DNA of 64,000 nt, from positions 283,786-347,785 of the forward strand of contig NZ_LWLS01000072.1 in NCBI RefSeq assembly GCF_001905095.1, given 5' to 3'. A program made the translations under genes and the position numbers. The notes below the pieces were generated by a model that searched no databases, had not been told where the DNA came from, and saw nothing but the letters and a program-made list of their open reading frames with translations. This DNA comes from Micromonospora sp. CB01531. GTDB taxonomy: Bacteria > Actinomycetota > Actinomycetes > Mycobacteriales > Micromonosporaceae. Shown piece after piece: positions 50,536-59,204 of the stretch. How positions within the stretch are numbered: position 1 is the first letter of the stretch; each line of letters begins with the position of its first letter.

Positions 50536-51891
50536 TCAAGCGATGTGACACAGGGCGCCCGCGCCCGACCGGCCGCACGTGCCGAGGCTGCACCAGCGAC
50601 GCAGTCCGCTGTCGTCGAGGAACAGCCAGCCGCACGCCGGATCGGGGCAGGTCCGGATGGTGAGCCGGCGTGGGTCGGCGAGGAGTTCCGCAGCGCTCCA
50701 GGCGACCGCGTGCACCGGAAGCCGCAGCCCGGCCCGCAGGTCCGGCCACCACCGGCCGCGGCCGTCCACCCCGCGTCGGAACACCTGCACCTGCGCGGCC
50801 GCCTCGGCGTGACGGGCCACCGCGTCGAAGGCGCGGTGGTCGTCCGGGGCGGTGAGGCAGGCGTACAACCGGGTGCGCAACGTCCGAGCCTCGTCGAGCA
50901 CGGCGGCGGCCTCGCGGGGATCACGCCGGGCCAGTTCGATGAGCCGGGCCACCGCGACGTCGTCGACCAGCCCGACGTGACCGGCCCACACCGCCAGGGT
51001 GCGGTAGCCGCGCAGCCACTCGGCGCCGGGCTGTGGCGCCGGGTGCTGCCAGCCGGCGAAGGTGTTGCAGAATTCGAGCGCCGGGTGCCCGCCGACGCTC
51101 CATGGCAGGCTCTCACCGCGTACCCGTACCTCGTACATTCGGCGGCCCGGGCGGTCGAGCCGGTGGTCCGCGCGGAGGATCCGCCGGTGCACCTCGCGCA
51201 GCCTCGTCCCGGGATCGACGCCGAGGTTGTCCACCAGGGCGTGCCAGGTGGTCTGGTAGAGGGTCAACGCCTCGGCCTGCCGGCCACCCTGGTACAGCGC
51301 GGTCATCAGGGTGCCGACGAGCTGTTCCCGGGTCGGGTGCCGGGCGACCAGCGGGGCCAGCTCGGCGGCCACCCGGGCGTGCTGGCCGAGCGCGAGCTGG
51401 GCCTCGGCCCGCAGTTCGACGCCGGTGAGGCGGAGCTCCTCCAGCGGCCCGTGCAGCCGCTCGCGCAGCTCATCGTCGGCGGTGTCGGCGAGCAGCGGGC
51501 CGCGCCAGAGGGCCAGCGCCCGATCGAGCAGGGACAGCCGTTCGGCCGGGTCGGTGGCGTCGCTGGCCCGGTAGCTGAGGCGGCTGAACTCGTCGATGTC
51601 GATCTGATATCCGTCGGCCTCCACCAGGTAGCCGTCGCGCCGGCTGCCGATGGTGACCCGGTACGGCACCAGGGCGGCGCGGAGCCGCCCGACGTACGTC
51701 TGCACGACGCCCCGGGCCGAGGCCGGCGGCTGGCCGTTCCAGAGCAGTTCGATGAGCCGGTCGGTGCGCACCAGGCGGCCCGGGTCGAGCAGCAGGAGGG
51801 CGAGGAGGCAGCGCTCCTGCCGCCGGTTGCTGAGCGCGACCGGTTCGCCGTCCTGGTACGCCTCGAACGGGCCGAGCAGTCGGAATTCCAT
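50536..51891 (-). CDS. SARP regulator fused to an ABATE/CGNR zinc-finger module
   Basis: A 451-residue regulator. Residues 1-90 form the OmpR-like winged helix (MEFRLLGPFEAYQDGEPV, LLWNGQPPASARGVVQTYV) and 95-245 the BTAD domain (ALYQGGRQAEALTLYQTTW, LGVDPGTRLREVHR). Unlike classical SARPs it continues into a CGNR-type module: ABATE start GGHPALEFCNTFAGWQ and a terminal finger RTCPDPACGWLFLDD then RRWCSLGTCGR. The expected CGNR is CGRS, and the tail after it is short. The gene ends 5 bases from the insertion sequence. It probably regulates the right half of the cluster. Confidence 0.87.
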   Translation of the reverse strand: MEFRLLGPFEAYQDGEPVALSNRRQERCLLALLLLDPGRLVRTDRLIELLWNGQPPASARGVVQTYVGRLRAALVPYRVTIGSRRDGYLVEADGYQIDIDEFSRLSYRASDATDPAERLSLLDRALALWRGPLLADTADDELRERLHGPLEELRLTGVELRAEAQLALGQHARVAAELAPLVARHPTREQLVGTLMTALYQGGRQAEALTLYQTTWHALVDNLGVDPGTRLREVHRRILRADHRLDRPGRRMYEVRVRGESLPWSVGGHPALEFCNTFAGWQHPAPQPGAEWLRGYRTLAVWAGHVGLVDDVAVARLIELARRDPREAAAVLDEARTLRTRLYACLTAPDDHRAFDAVARHAEAAAQVQVFRRGVDGRGRWWPDLRAGLRLPVHAVAWSAAELLADPRRLTIRTCPDPACGWLFLDDSGLRRWCSLGTCGRSGAGALCHIA

Positions 51892-52054
51892 GTCGGGTTG
51901 ACCGCCTGGCACCCGCCTCAGGTTGTCATCTCCAACGAGCCGGTGTGCGCCCGGAGTTCGATCACGGCGCGCGGGTGACGGACCGCGTGGTGAGGATCTG
52001 GTGAGCGGCGTTGGCGAGCCTGGGTCCTGATCGTGCGTCAAGAATGGAGTGATC

Positions 52055-52582
52055 ATGCGTCGGATGTTCAACCTCGGGGCCGCCCTCGTCGTAGGCGCCC
52101 TGGTGGCCACGGTGTCCACCACTCCGGCCGGGGCGGCCGGGAACGGCGGCGGGCACGGCTGGGTGCCGGCTCCGCAGCAGCCGTTCGACCAGCCTGCCGG
52201 TGCCCGGTGCGACTTCCCGATCCACGTCGAGGCCGTGCTGGACGAGGTCCGCAAGAAGGTGCTGGCTGAGTTCCCGGACGGTTCGCCGCGTCGGGAGATG
52301 TACCAGGGCGCCCTGCTGACCAGGGTGACGAACACCGCGACCGGGGTCAGCACCCTGCTGGACGCGGGCGGCATGGCGATGGTCGAGTACGCCACGGACG
52401 GCTCGACGACCTGGTACGTGACCGGGCCGGTGCTGTTCGGTTTCGGCGAGAACGGAGGCAATCTGCCGCGCGGCGCGTGGCTCATCGACGGGCAGTTCGT
52501 CGTCGAGTTCTCCCCGACGAACTTCAAGACCCTCACCATGGTGCACGGCACAACTCACAACGTCTGCACGGACCTGGACTGA
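52055..52582 (+). CDS. Secreted protein, function unknown
   Basis: A 175-residue protein with a Sec signal peptide (MRRMFNLGAALVVGALVATV, cleavage probably after AGA) and a mature part containing two cysteines (ARCDFPIHVEAV and HNVCTDLD) that may form a disulfide. The sequence is beta-rich (MYQGALLTRVTN, WYVTGPVLFGFGENG), compatible with a small beta-barrel. I recognise no family. ATG is chosen for its GGAG site; a GTG 6 bases earlier is possible. It is divergent from the SARP-CGNR gene. Confidence 0.8.
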   Translation: MRRMFNLGAALVVGALVATVSTTPAGAAGNGGGHGWVPAPQQPFDQPAGARCDFPIHVEAVLDEVRKKVLAEFPDGSPRREMYQGALLTRVTNTATGVSTLLDAGGMAMVEYATDGSTTWYVTGPVLFGFGENGGNLPRGAWLIDGQFVVEFSPTNFKTLTMVHGTTHNVCTDLD

Positions 52583-52603
52583 CATCGGGCGGCGGCCCCG
52601 GGA

Positions 52604-53827
52604 TCAGGCCGGGGTGGACATCGCCGGCTCCGCCGCCGGGCGGTCGGCGCGGGGCCGGGGCAGCAGCAGCGGTCCCACGGTCAGCACCAGACAGGCCGCC
52701 GCCATCACCAGCAGCGCCGGGGTCAACCCGAGGGCCGCCACCGACCAGCCGCCGAGCAGCGCCCCCACCGGCAGGCCCAGGAAGGCCACCGACCCGGAGA
52801 TGCCCAGCACCCGGGTCTGCAGCGGCGCCGGCACCCGCTCGTACAGGGCCGCGCCGAGCAGCGGGTTCACCGCCGCGATCGCCACCCCGGACAGGAACGT
52901 CACGGTGAGCACCACCACCAGTTCGTCGCTGAGGGCGAGCGCCAGCAGCCGGGGCGCGCCGCTGAGCGCCAGCCCCAGCGCGAAGGTCGACCGGCGGGGC
53001 AACCGCGTGCCGGCCAGCGTGAACAGCAGGTTGCCCAGCAGCGCCCCGCCCGAGAAGATGCCGAGCACCAGGCCGAAGCCGGCCGGGTCGCCGAGCACCC
53101 GGTCCACCCAGAGCGGGATCCACACCGCGACGCTGGCGTTGGCGAACATGTTCGACGCCGAGACCACCACCAGCATGGTCAGCAGTGCCCGGTCGGTGCG
53201 CAGGTAGCCGAAGCCGCCGCGCAGCGCCCGTAGGTAGCTCTCCCGGGGCGCCGGCTCCGCCGGGGCGGGTGGCCGGACCAGCACCCCGATGAGCAGCGCG
53301 CAGACCGCAAAGGTGGCCGCGTCGATCCAGATCGCCCGGGTCACTCCCACCCAGTCGATCAGCAGCCCGCCGAGCACCGCCCCGAACAGTGTCATGCCCC
53401 GGGCCAGGCCGTCGTAGGCGGAGGTGAGCCGGATCAGCGGCACACCGGCGCGCTCGGCGGCGGGCTTGAACAGCACATGCTTGACCCGGTCGCCGATGCC
53501 GCGCAGCCCACCGGCCACCGCGACCAGCGCCAGCAGCGCCCCGAAACCCAGCCAGGGAGCCAGCGCCACCACCGCCATCGCCGCCGCGCTGGCGGCGTCG
53601 ACCGTGACGGCGGTACGCCGCACCCCGAACCGGTCCGCCCACGGGGTCGCGAGGGCGCTGGAAAGCATGTACGGCAGGGTCTCCGCCGCCGCGACCAGAC
53701 CCATCCGGGTCGGGCTGCCGGTGGTCTCCAGCACCAGCCAGGGGATGGCCACCACCGAGATCCGGGTGCCCAGGTTGGACAGCAGGTCCGCGCCGACCAG
53801 GGTGTACAGCTCCCGGCGCGGGGTCAC
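52604..53827 (-). CDS. Major facilitator superfamily transporter, putative exporter
   Basis: A 407-residue membrane protein with about 12 hydrophobic helices. LYTLVGADLLSNLGTRISVV and PWADRFGVRRTAV (the D-R-x-G-R-R-type loop between helices 2 and 3) mark an MFS drug-export-like protein. It is the only obvious exporter in the cluster and may export the product or give self-resistance. Its GTG start overlaps the stop of the acyl-AMP ligase gene (GTGA), so the two are translated together. Confidence 0.9.
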   Translation of the reverse strand: MTPRRELYTLVGADLLSNLGTRISVVAIPWLVLETTGSPTRMGLVAAAETLPYMLSSALATPWADRFGVRRTAVTVDAASAAAMAVVALAPWLGFGALLALVAVAGGLRGIGDRVKHVLFKPAAERAGVPLIRLTSAYDGLARGMTLFGAVLGGLLIDWVGVTRAIWIDAATFAVCALLIGVLVRPPAPAEPAPRESYLRALRGGFGYLRTDRALLTMLVVVSASNMFANASVAVWIPLWVDRVLGDPAGFGLVLGIFSGGALLGNLLFTLAGTRLPRRSTFALGLALSGAPRLLALALSDELVVVLTVTFLSGVAIAAVNPLLGAALYERVPAPLQTRVLGISGSVAFLGLPVGALLGGWSVAALGLTPALLVMAAACLVLTVGPLLLPRPRADRPAAEPAMSTPA

Positions 53828-55392
53828 GCCGGGCTGCCGATCACCGTGCCCACCGCGTCCGTGTCGGTCGGATGGGCGGCGGCGTACCGGGCGCGCAGGG
53901 CCCGTTTGTCCACCTTGGCGGAGCGGTTCAGCGGCAGCGCCTCGACGAACTCCACCGCGCCGGGCGCCCAGGTCTCGCTCAGCTCCCGGGTGACCAGCGC
54001 GATCAGGTCGTCCCCGGTCACCGTCGCCCCCGGCGCGGGCACCACGTACGCGTACGGCAGCTCACCGGCCACCGGGTCCGGTACGCCGATGACGGCGGCG
54101 GCGCGTACCTCGGGGTGGGCGGCGAGCACGTCCTCGATCGGGCGGGAGTAGATCGGCCAGCTTCGCTGCCGGGTGAGGATCCGGTCCTGGAGCCGGTCGA
54201 CCAGGTAGAGGTAGCCGTCGGTGTCGAGGTGGCCGATGTCGCGGGTCCGTACCCAGCCGTCGACCAGCGTCTCGGCGGTCAGTTCGGGCTGGCCGTGGTA
54301 GCCGGCGAAACTGAGTTTGGTGCGTACCCACACCTCGCCGTCCTCGCCGGGCGGCAGCACCCGGCCGTCGGGGTCCCGGATCTCCATCGCCACGTCCCCG
54401 TACGGCCGGCCGCAGGAGCGCAGCCGCTCCGGGTGTTCCGGGTCGTCGGTCAGCCCGGGCAGGGCGCAGATCACCACGGCCTCGCTCAGCCCGTACACGA
54501 TGCGCAGGCACGGGCCGAAGCGCGCGATCGCCTGGCGCAGCCGGGCCGGCGCGGCGGGCCCGGCGCCCACGTTGAACATGAACATGGCGGAGAAGTCGGC
54601 GCCGTCCAGCGCCGGATGGTCGAGCACCTCGTAGAGCATCGGCGGGGTGACGAAGGTGGAGGTGAGCCGCTCGGCGTCCACGGTCCGGATGAACGCCTCC
54701 GGGTCCCACCGTTCGCGCAGGACCAGCACCCCGCCGGTGAACAGGTTGAACAGCGTGGTGATCTGGCCGCTGGCCAGCCACATCGGCGAGTGCGACAAGT
54801 GCCGCAGCAGCGGGAGGCCGGCCGCCCAGAAGTCGGCGGCCAGGGCGAGGACCTGCCGGTAGAAGTTCTCCCGGTGGTGCACCAGCTTCGGCGTGCCGGT
54901 GGTGCCGCTGGTCTGCAGGAACGACTCCGGCGCGGGCACCGTGGCGGGCAGTTCCACCGGCTCGCCGCCTGCGGTGAGGTCCGGCCCGGCGCCGTCCGGC
55001 CCGAGGCAGAGCACCGGTACGCCGGCCAGCCCGGCGGCGATCTCCGCGCCGACCGGGTCGCGGGGGTCGTGGACGAAGGCGTCGGGGCGGGCCAGCGCGA
55101 CGAACTCGTCGACCTCCCGCCGCGAGGTCACCGGGGCGATCCACATGCTCCGGCAGCCGAGCAGGTGCAGCGCCAGTTGCAGCAGCGGCCCCTCGACCGG
55201 GTTGCCGAGCATCACCAGCACCGCGTCGCCGGGGCGTACGCCGTGCCGCAGCAGCGCGCCGGCCAGGCCGCGCACCTCGGCGGCGACCTCGGCATAGGCC
55301 AGCCGGCGATTTCCGCCGACGAGAGCCTCCCGGTCGCCGAACCGCGCGAACAGCTCCAATGCCTCGTGCACGTAGTTCGGCTGATCAGTCAT
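53824..55392 (-). CDS. Acyl-AMP ligase / CoA ligase (3)
   Basis: A 522-residue adenylating enzyme similar to benzoate- and 4-hydroxybenzoate-CoA ligase-like proteins. The phosphate loop is LQTSGTTGTPKLVHH, then IVYGLSEAVVICA, the hinge TRDIGHLDTDGYLYLVDRLQD and LPLNRSAKVDKRALR with the catalytic lysine. It is translationally coupled to the MFS exporter. It may load a hydroxybenzoate-type acid, but no specificity code can be read reliably. The ATG is placed at TDQPNYVHEAL; the extra 12 residues upstream are unlikely. Confidence 0.9.
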   Translation of the reverse strand: MTDQPNYVHEALELFARFGDREALVGGNRRLAYAEVAAEVRGLAGALLRHGVRPGDAVLVMLGNPVEGPLLQLALHLLGCRSMWIAPVTSRREVDEFVALARPDAFVHDPRDPVGAEIAAGLAGVPVLCLGPDGAGPDLTAGGEPVELPATVPAPESFLQTSGTTGTPKLVHHRENFYRQVLALAADFWAAGLPLLRHLSHSPMWLASGQITTLFNLFTGGVLVLRERWDPEAFIRTVDAERLTSTFVTPPMLYEVLDHPALDGADFSAMFMFNVGAGPAAPARLRQAIARFGPCLRIVYGLSEAVVICALPGLTDDPEHPERLRSCGRPYGDVAMEIRDPDGRVLPPGEDGEVWVRTKLSFAGYHGQPELTAETLVDGWVRTRDIGHLDTDGYLYLVDRLQDRILTRQRSWPIYSRPIEDVLAAHPEVRAAAVIGVPDPVAGELPYAYVVPAPGATVTGDDLIALVTRELSETWAPGAVEFVEALPLNRSAKVDKRALRARYAAAHPTDTDAVGTVIGSPA

Positions 55393-55529
55393 CGCAGCGC
55401 CCCCAGGTGCCAGGGTCGGCGACCGCACCGCCGCCGGGTTTGAGCCTAGGCACGCCGGGTCGGGACAGGACAGAGCCGAACGGCGTCGGCCGGCACCCGG
55501 CGGGCATTCGATGATGTCGATCAGGTTGA

Positions 55530-55559
55530 TTGACGCTCGTCATCGTCGACGGCTAGTTT
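55530..55559 (+). promoter_or_regulatory. Candidate sigma-70-type promoter of the SGNH-P450-hmo-hpgT transcript
   Basis: TTGACG (55530-55535) and TAGTTT (55554-55559) are separated by 18 bases. Transcription would begin about 60 bases before the ATG at 55627. The 234-base gap to the divergent ligase gene must also hold the ligase promoter. Confidence 0.6.
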
Positions 55560-55626
55560 CCGGTCCATCGCCCGGGCCGTGTCGCCGACTCGTGCCACGC
55601 CCGGGGCTGCCAACGATGGAGGATCA

Positions 55627-56937
55627 ATGCCGACCCCGAAGAGATGGCACGTCATAGCTTTCGCCGCAACGATGCTGATCGCCGGCACTCCGGCCGTCAC
55701 CGCGAGCGCCGGCCCCGCCGACAACGACGGCGCCCGGCCGGGGCGTACCGAGTGGGCGGGCAGCTGGGCCGCCGCGGTGACCCGCGGCAACACCGTCGGC
55801 CTGACCAACACCGGCCTGAACAACCAGAGCATCCGGATGGCCGTGCAGACCACCGTCGGCGGTGACCGGCTCCGGGTCCGGCTGACCAACCTCTACGGCG
55901 AGCAGGCCGTGCAGGTCGGGCACGCCACCGTCGCCCGACCCGACACCACCACCCCCGACGACCTGTCCGACATCGACCCGGCCAGCGTCCAGCCGCTGAC
56001 CTTCGACGGCGCCGCGTCGGCCACCATCCACAAGGGCGCCGAGCTGCTCAGCGACCCCCTGGCCTTCCCGGTGCAGGAGCAGGAGGACCTGGTCGTCACC
56101 CTCTACTTCCCGGTGCTCACCGGCCCGGTCACCTTCCACGGGCAGTCCCGCGTCACCAACTTCATCGGCGCCGGCGACCTCACCACCGCGGCCGCCGGCA
56201 CCGGCTTCACTATCCGGCCCAACTGCTGCTGGATGTTCCTGTCCGGCATCGACGTGGAACGCCGGCTCAGCCCCGGCGCGGTGGTCGTGCTCGGCGACTC
56301 CATCGGCGACGGCAACGGCAGCACGGTCAACGCCGACCGGCGCTGGCCGGACCTGCTCGCCAAGCGGCTCATCGACGCCCGCCCCGAGGTACGCACCCCG
56401 GGCGTGCTGAATCTGAGCCTGTCCGGCAACCGGCTCAACCACGAGGGCACCGAGCCCGGCGCGGGCGGCTTCCCCGGCTACTACGAGCTCGGCCCCAACG
56501 CGCTGGCCCGGCTCAACGAGGACGTCTTCCCGCAGACCGGGGTGCGGACCCTGATCACCCACCTGGGCATCAACGACATCTGGATGAACGGCGACAGCGC
56601 GGAGAGCGTCATCGCCTCGCTGCGGCAGATCAACCGGCAGGCCCAGGCCCGCGGCCTGACCAGCCTGGTCGGCACCATCACCCCGTACGAGGGCAACGGC
56701 GGCCCCGGGGTGTGGACGGCGGAGAAGGAGGCCACCCGGCAGGCGGTGAACAGCTGGCTGCGCGGCACGGGCGCGACCGAGTTCGACGGGGTGCTCGACT
56801 TCGACGCGGTGCTGCGCGACCCGGGTCACCCCGCGCGGCTGCTGCCGGCGTACGACGCCGGGGACCACATCCACCCGAACGACACCGGGGCCCAGGCGAT
56901 GGCGGACGCCGTACCGCTACGGCTGCTCGGGCTGTGA
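55627..56937 (+). CDS. Secreted SGNH/GDSL hydrolase
   Basis: A 436-residue esterase-like protein with a signal peptide (KRWHVIAFAATMLIAGTPAV, cleavage after ASA). An N-terminal beta-sandwich region (residues 50-210, RMAVQTTVGGDRLRVRLTNL) precedes the SGNH core: block I VVVLGDSIGDGNG, block III THLGINDIW, block V DHIHPND. The layout fits secreted esterases and lipases of actinomycetes, in which the front domain is structural. It may tailor or release the product outside the cell. The ATG follows GGAGGATCA. Confidence 0.88.
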   Translation: MPTPKRWHVIAFAATMLIAGTPAVTASAGPADNDGARPGRTEWAGSWAAAVTRGNTVGLTNTGLNNQSIRMAVQTTVGGDRLRVRLTNLYGEQAVQVGHATVARPDTTTPDDLSDIDPASVQPLTFDGAASATIHKGAELLSDPLAFPVQEQEDLVVTLYFPVLTGPVTFHGQSRVTNFIGAGDLTTAAAGTGFTIRPNCCWMFLSGIDVERRLSPGAVVVLGDSIGDGNGSTVNADRRWPDLLAKRLIDARPEVRTPGVLNLSLSGNRLNHEGTEPGAGGFPGYYELGPNALARLNEDVFPQTGVRTLITHLGINDIWMNGDSAESVIASLRQINRQAQARGLTSLVGTITPYEGNGGPGVWTAEKEATRQAVNSWLRGTGATEFDGVLDFDAVLRDPGHPARLLPAYDAGDHIHPNDTGAQAMADAVPLRLLGL

Positions 56938-56940
56938 CAC

Positions 56941-56977
56941 CGGCGGGGGCGGCGTGGACAGCACGCCGCCCCCGCCG
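56941..56977 (+). terminator. 16-bp perfect hairpin between the SGNH and P450 genes
   Basis: CGGCGGGGGCGGCGTG (56941-56956) pairs exactly with 56962-56977 around GACAG. It starts 3 bases after the SGNH stop and 20 bases before the P450 ATG, so it may attenuate read-through into the Hmo/HpgT genes. Confidence 0.65.
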
Positions 56978-56996
56978 CCGATCCTGGGGAGGAACG

Positions 56997-58214
56997 ATGG
57001 ACGTCGACGAGATCCTGACCGGCCTCTACAGCGAACCGGGCCGGCAGGACCCCTATCCGTGGTACGCGGCCCTGCACGAGCACGGGCCGATCAGCGCCAT
57101 CCCGACCCGCGCCGAGCACAGCACCGTCACCGCCGTCGCCGGCGGGTACGACCTGGTCGACCAGGTGCTGCGCGACCCCGAGTGGTACAAGGGCAGCCCG
57201 CCGGGCTGGCAGGAGCAGGAGATCCTGCGTACCTTCCTCACCTCCATGATGTTCATCAACCCGCCGGACCACACCCGGATGCGGGCCGTCTTCGCGAAGA
57301 CGTTCACCCCGCGCCGGCTGGGTGCGCTGGAGCCGGTGATCGTCCGGGTCGTCGAGGAGCGGCTGGACCGGCTGGCCGAGGTCGGCGCCGACGGGGGCGA
57401 GGTCGACTTCGTCGCCGACTTCGCGTACCCGGTCCCGGCGCTGGTGATGGCCGAGTTCATCGGCCTGCCCGAGGCCGACCTGGCCTGGTACCGGCAGCGG
57501 GTCGACTGGATCGACGAGTACATGGACGTCGCCGGCAAGACCCCGGAACGGCTGGCCCGGGCCAACCAGGCCGCCGACGAGCTGCGCGCGTACTACCGGG
57601 ACCTGATCGCCCACCGGCGCCGGCAGCCCGGCGAGGACCTGATCAGCGGGCTGGTCGAGGTGCTGGACGCGGGCGGGGCCGAGCTGACCGAGGAAGAGCT
57701 GATCAGCAACCTGATCGTGCTGTTCAACGCCAGCTTCGTCACCACCGTCTACATGTTCAGCAACGGCCTGCCGCTGCTGCTGGGCCACCCCGACGTGGTC
57801 GCCGCGCTGCCCGGCGACGACGCGCTGGCCCGGGGCTGCGTGGACGAGGTCCTGCGGATGGAGAGCCCGGTGCACTTCCTGGCCCGCTCCGCGCCGCGCG
57901 ACACCGAGCTTGGCGGCGTACCGGTCGGGCGGGACGAGAACGTGCTGCTGCTGATCGCCGCGGCCAACCGCGACCCGTCCCGTTTCCCCGACCCGGACCG
58001 CTTCGACCCGCACCGCGCCGGCCCGCCGTCGCTCGCCTTCGGGGTGGGACTGCACTTCTGCCTCGGCTCGGCGGTGTCCCGGCTGGAGGGGCGGCTCGCC
58101 CTGCCCCGGCTCTTCGCCCGCTTCCCCCGTCTGACGATCACCCAGCCCTTCACGTACAGCGGCAGCCTGTTCCTGCGCGGCATCGACAAGCTCTTCGTCA
58201 CCACCGGCAACTAG
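56997..58214 (+). CDS. Cytochrome P450 with atypical I-helix
   Basis: A 405-residue bacterial class I P450. The haem ligand Cys355 is in FGVGLHFCLGSAV and the ExxR pair is Glu284/Arg287 in VDEVLRMESP. The I-helix motif, usually A/G-G-x-D/E-T-T, reads NASFVTT at 244-250: the acidic residue is valine and the glycine is serine, while both threonines remain. Loss of the acid is seen in P450s with unusual proton delivery or carrier-bound substrates. It probably oxidises an aromatic ring of the product. The ATG follows a GGGGAGGAAC site. Confidence 0.92.
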   Translation: MDVDEILTGLYSEPGRQDPYPWYAALHEHGPISAIPTRAEHSTVTAVAGGYDLVDQVLRDPEWYKGSPPGWQEQEILRTFLTSMMFINPPDHTRMRAVFAKTFTPRRLGALEPVIVRVVEERLDRLAEVGADGGEVDFVADFAYPVPALVMAEFIGLPEADLAWYRQRVDWIDEYMDVAGKTPERLARANQAADELRAYYRDLIAHRRRQPGEDLISGLVEVLDAGGAELTEEELISNLIVLFNASFVTTVYMFSNGLPLLLGHPDVVAALPGDDALARGCVDEVLRMESPVHFLARSAPRDTELGGVPVGRDENVLLLIAAANRDPSRFPDPDRFDPHRAGPPSLAFGVGLHFCLGSAVSRLEGRLALPRLFARFPRLTITQPFTYSGSLFLRGIDKLFVTTGN

Positions 58215-58223
58215 GAGGACGTG

Positions 58224-59204
58224 ATGGCGCTCGATCCGCAGGTGGTCGCGTACCGGGCCGAACGGGCGGCCGCCGGCACCGCACCGCTCTACACGCAGAC
58301 CCTGGCCGAGGCCCGCGCGGCCGACCTCGCCGCGATCCGCGCCGGCGCCGGCGCGGTCGAGCCGGTCCACGAGGTACGCGACATCCACCTCCCCGGCCCG
58401 GACAGGCCGCTCCCGGTGCGCATCCACCGGCCGGCCGGCGACGGTCCCCTGCCCACGCTGGTCTACTTCTTCGGCGGTGGCTGGACGCTCGGCAGCGTGG
58501 ACACCGCCGACGGGATCTGCCGGCGGCTGGCCAACGCCACGCCCTGCCAGACGGTGACCGTCGGCTACCGGCTGGCCCCCGAGCACCGGTTCCCGGCCGC
58601 GGTGGACGACTGCTACGCGGCGCTGCGCCGGCTGGCCGGGCACGCCGAAGAGTACCGGGTCGACCCGGACCGGCTCGCGGTGGGCGGGGACAGCGCCGGC
58701 GGCAACCTCGCCGCCGCGGTCACCCTGCTGGCCCGCGCGCACGGCGGCCCCCGGCTCGCCGCCCAGCTGCTGGTCTACCCGAACACCGACCAGCGGCCCG
58801 CCGCCGGGCCGGCCGACGACGAGGACGCGCTGCTGTTCAACCGGCACTCGGTCGACTGGTACCGGCGGCACTACCTGGCCGACCCGGCCGACGCGGCCCA
58901 CCCGCTCGCCTCGCCGCTGCTCGCCGAGGACCTGTCCGGCCTGCCCCCGGCGCTGATGATCACCGCGGAACACGACCCGCTGCGCGACGAGGGCGAGCGG
59001 TACGCCGGGCGGCTGCGGAACGCCGGGGTGCCCACCGACCTGACCCGCTACGCCGGCATGATCCACGGATTCTTCGCCATGCCCGGCGTGTTCGACGCGG
59101 GCCGCCGGGCGCAGGAGCAGGCGGCCGCCTTCCTTCGGAACCGCTTCGGGCTGGGGGTCGCGTCGGCGGCCGGGTCGGTGGCGGGTGGGCCGGACCGTGG
59201 CTGA
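58224..59204 (+). CDS. Alpha/beta hydrolase of the hormone-sensitive lipase group
   Basis: A 326-residue hydrolase. The nucleophile is in GGDSAGGNLAAA, the acid in TAEHDPLRDEGE and the histidine in GMIHGFFAMPG. The oxyanion motif, normally HGGG, is FFGGGW: the first His is Phe. The family includes lipases and arylesterases; changes here are known in some members. It may release a thioester or ester in the pathway. ATG is preferred to a GTG 3 bases upstream, with AGGAGGA at standard spacing. It overlaps the start of the next gene by 8 bases. Confidence 0.88.
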   Translation: MALDPQVVAYRAERAAAGTAPLYTQTLAEARAADLAAIRAGAGAVEPVHEVRDIHLPGPDRPLPVRIHRPAGDGPLPTLVYFFGGGWTLGSVDTADGICRRLANATPCQTVTVGYRLAPEHRFPAAVDDCYAALRRLAGHAEEYRVDPDRLAVGGDSAGGNLAAAVTLLARAHGGPRLAAQLLVYPNTDQRPAAGPADDEDALLFNRHSVDWYRRHYLADPADAAHPLASPLLAEDLSGLPPALMITAEHDPLRDEGERYAGRLRNAGVPTDLTRYAGMIHGFFAMPGVFDAGRRAQEQAAAFLRNRFGLGVASAAGSVAGGPDRG

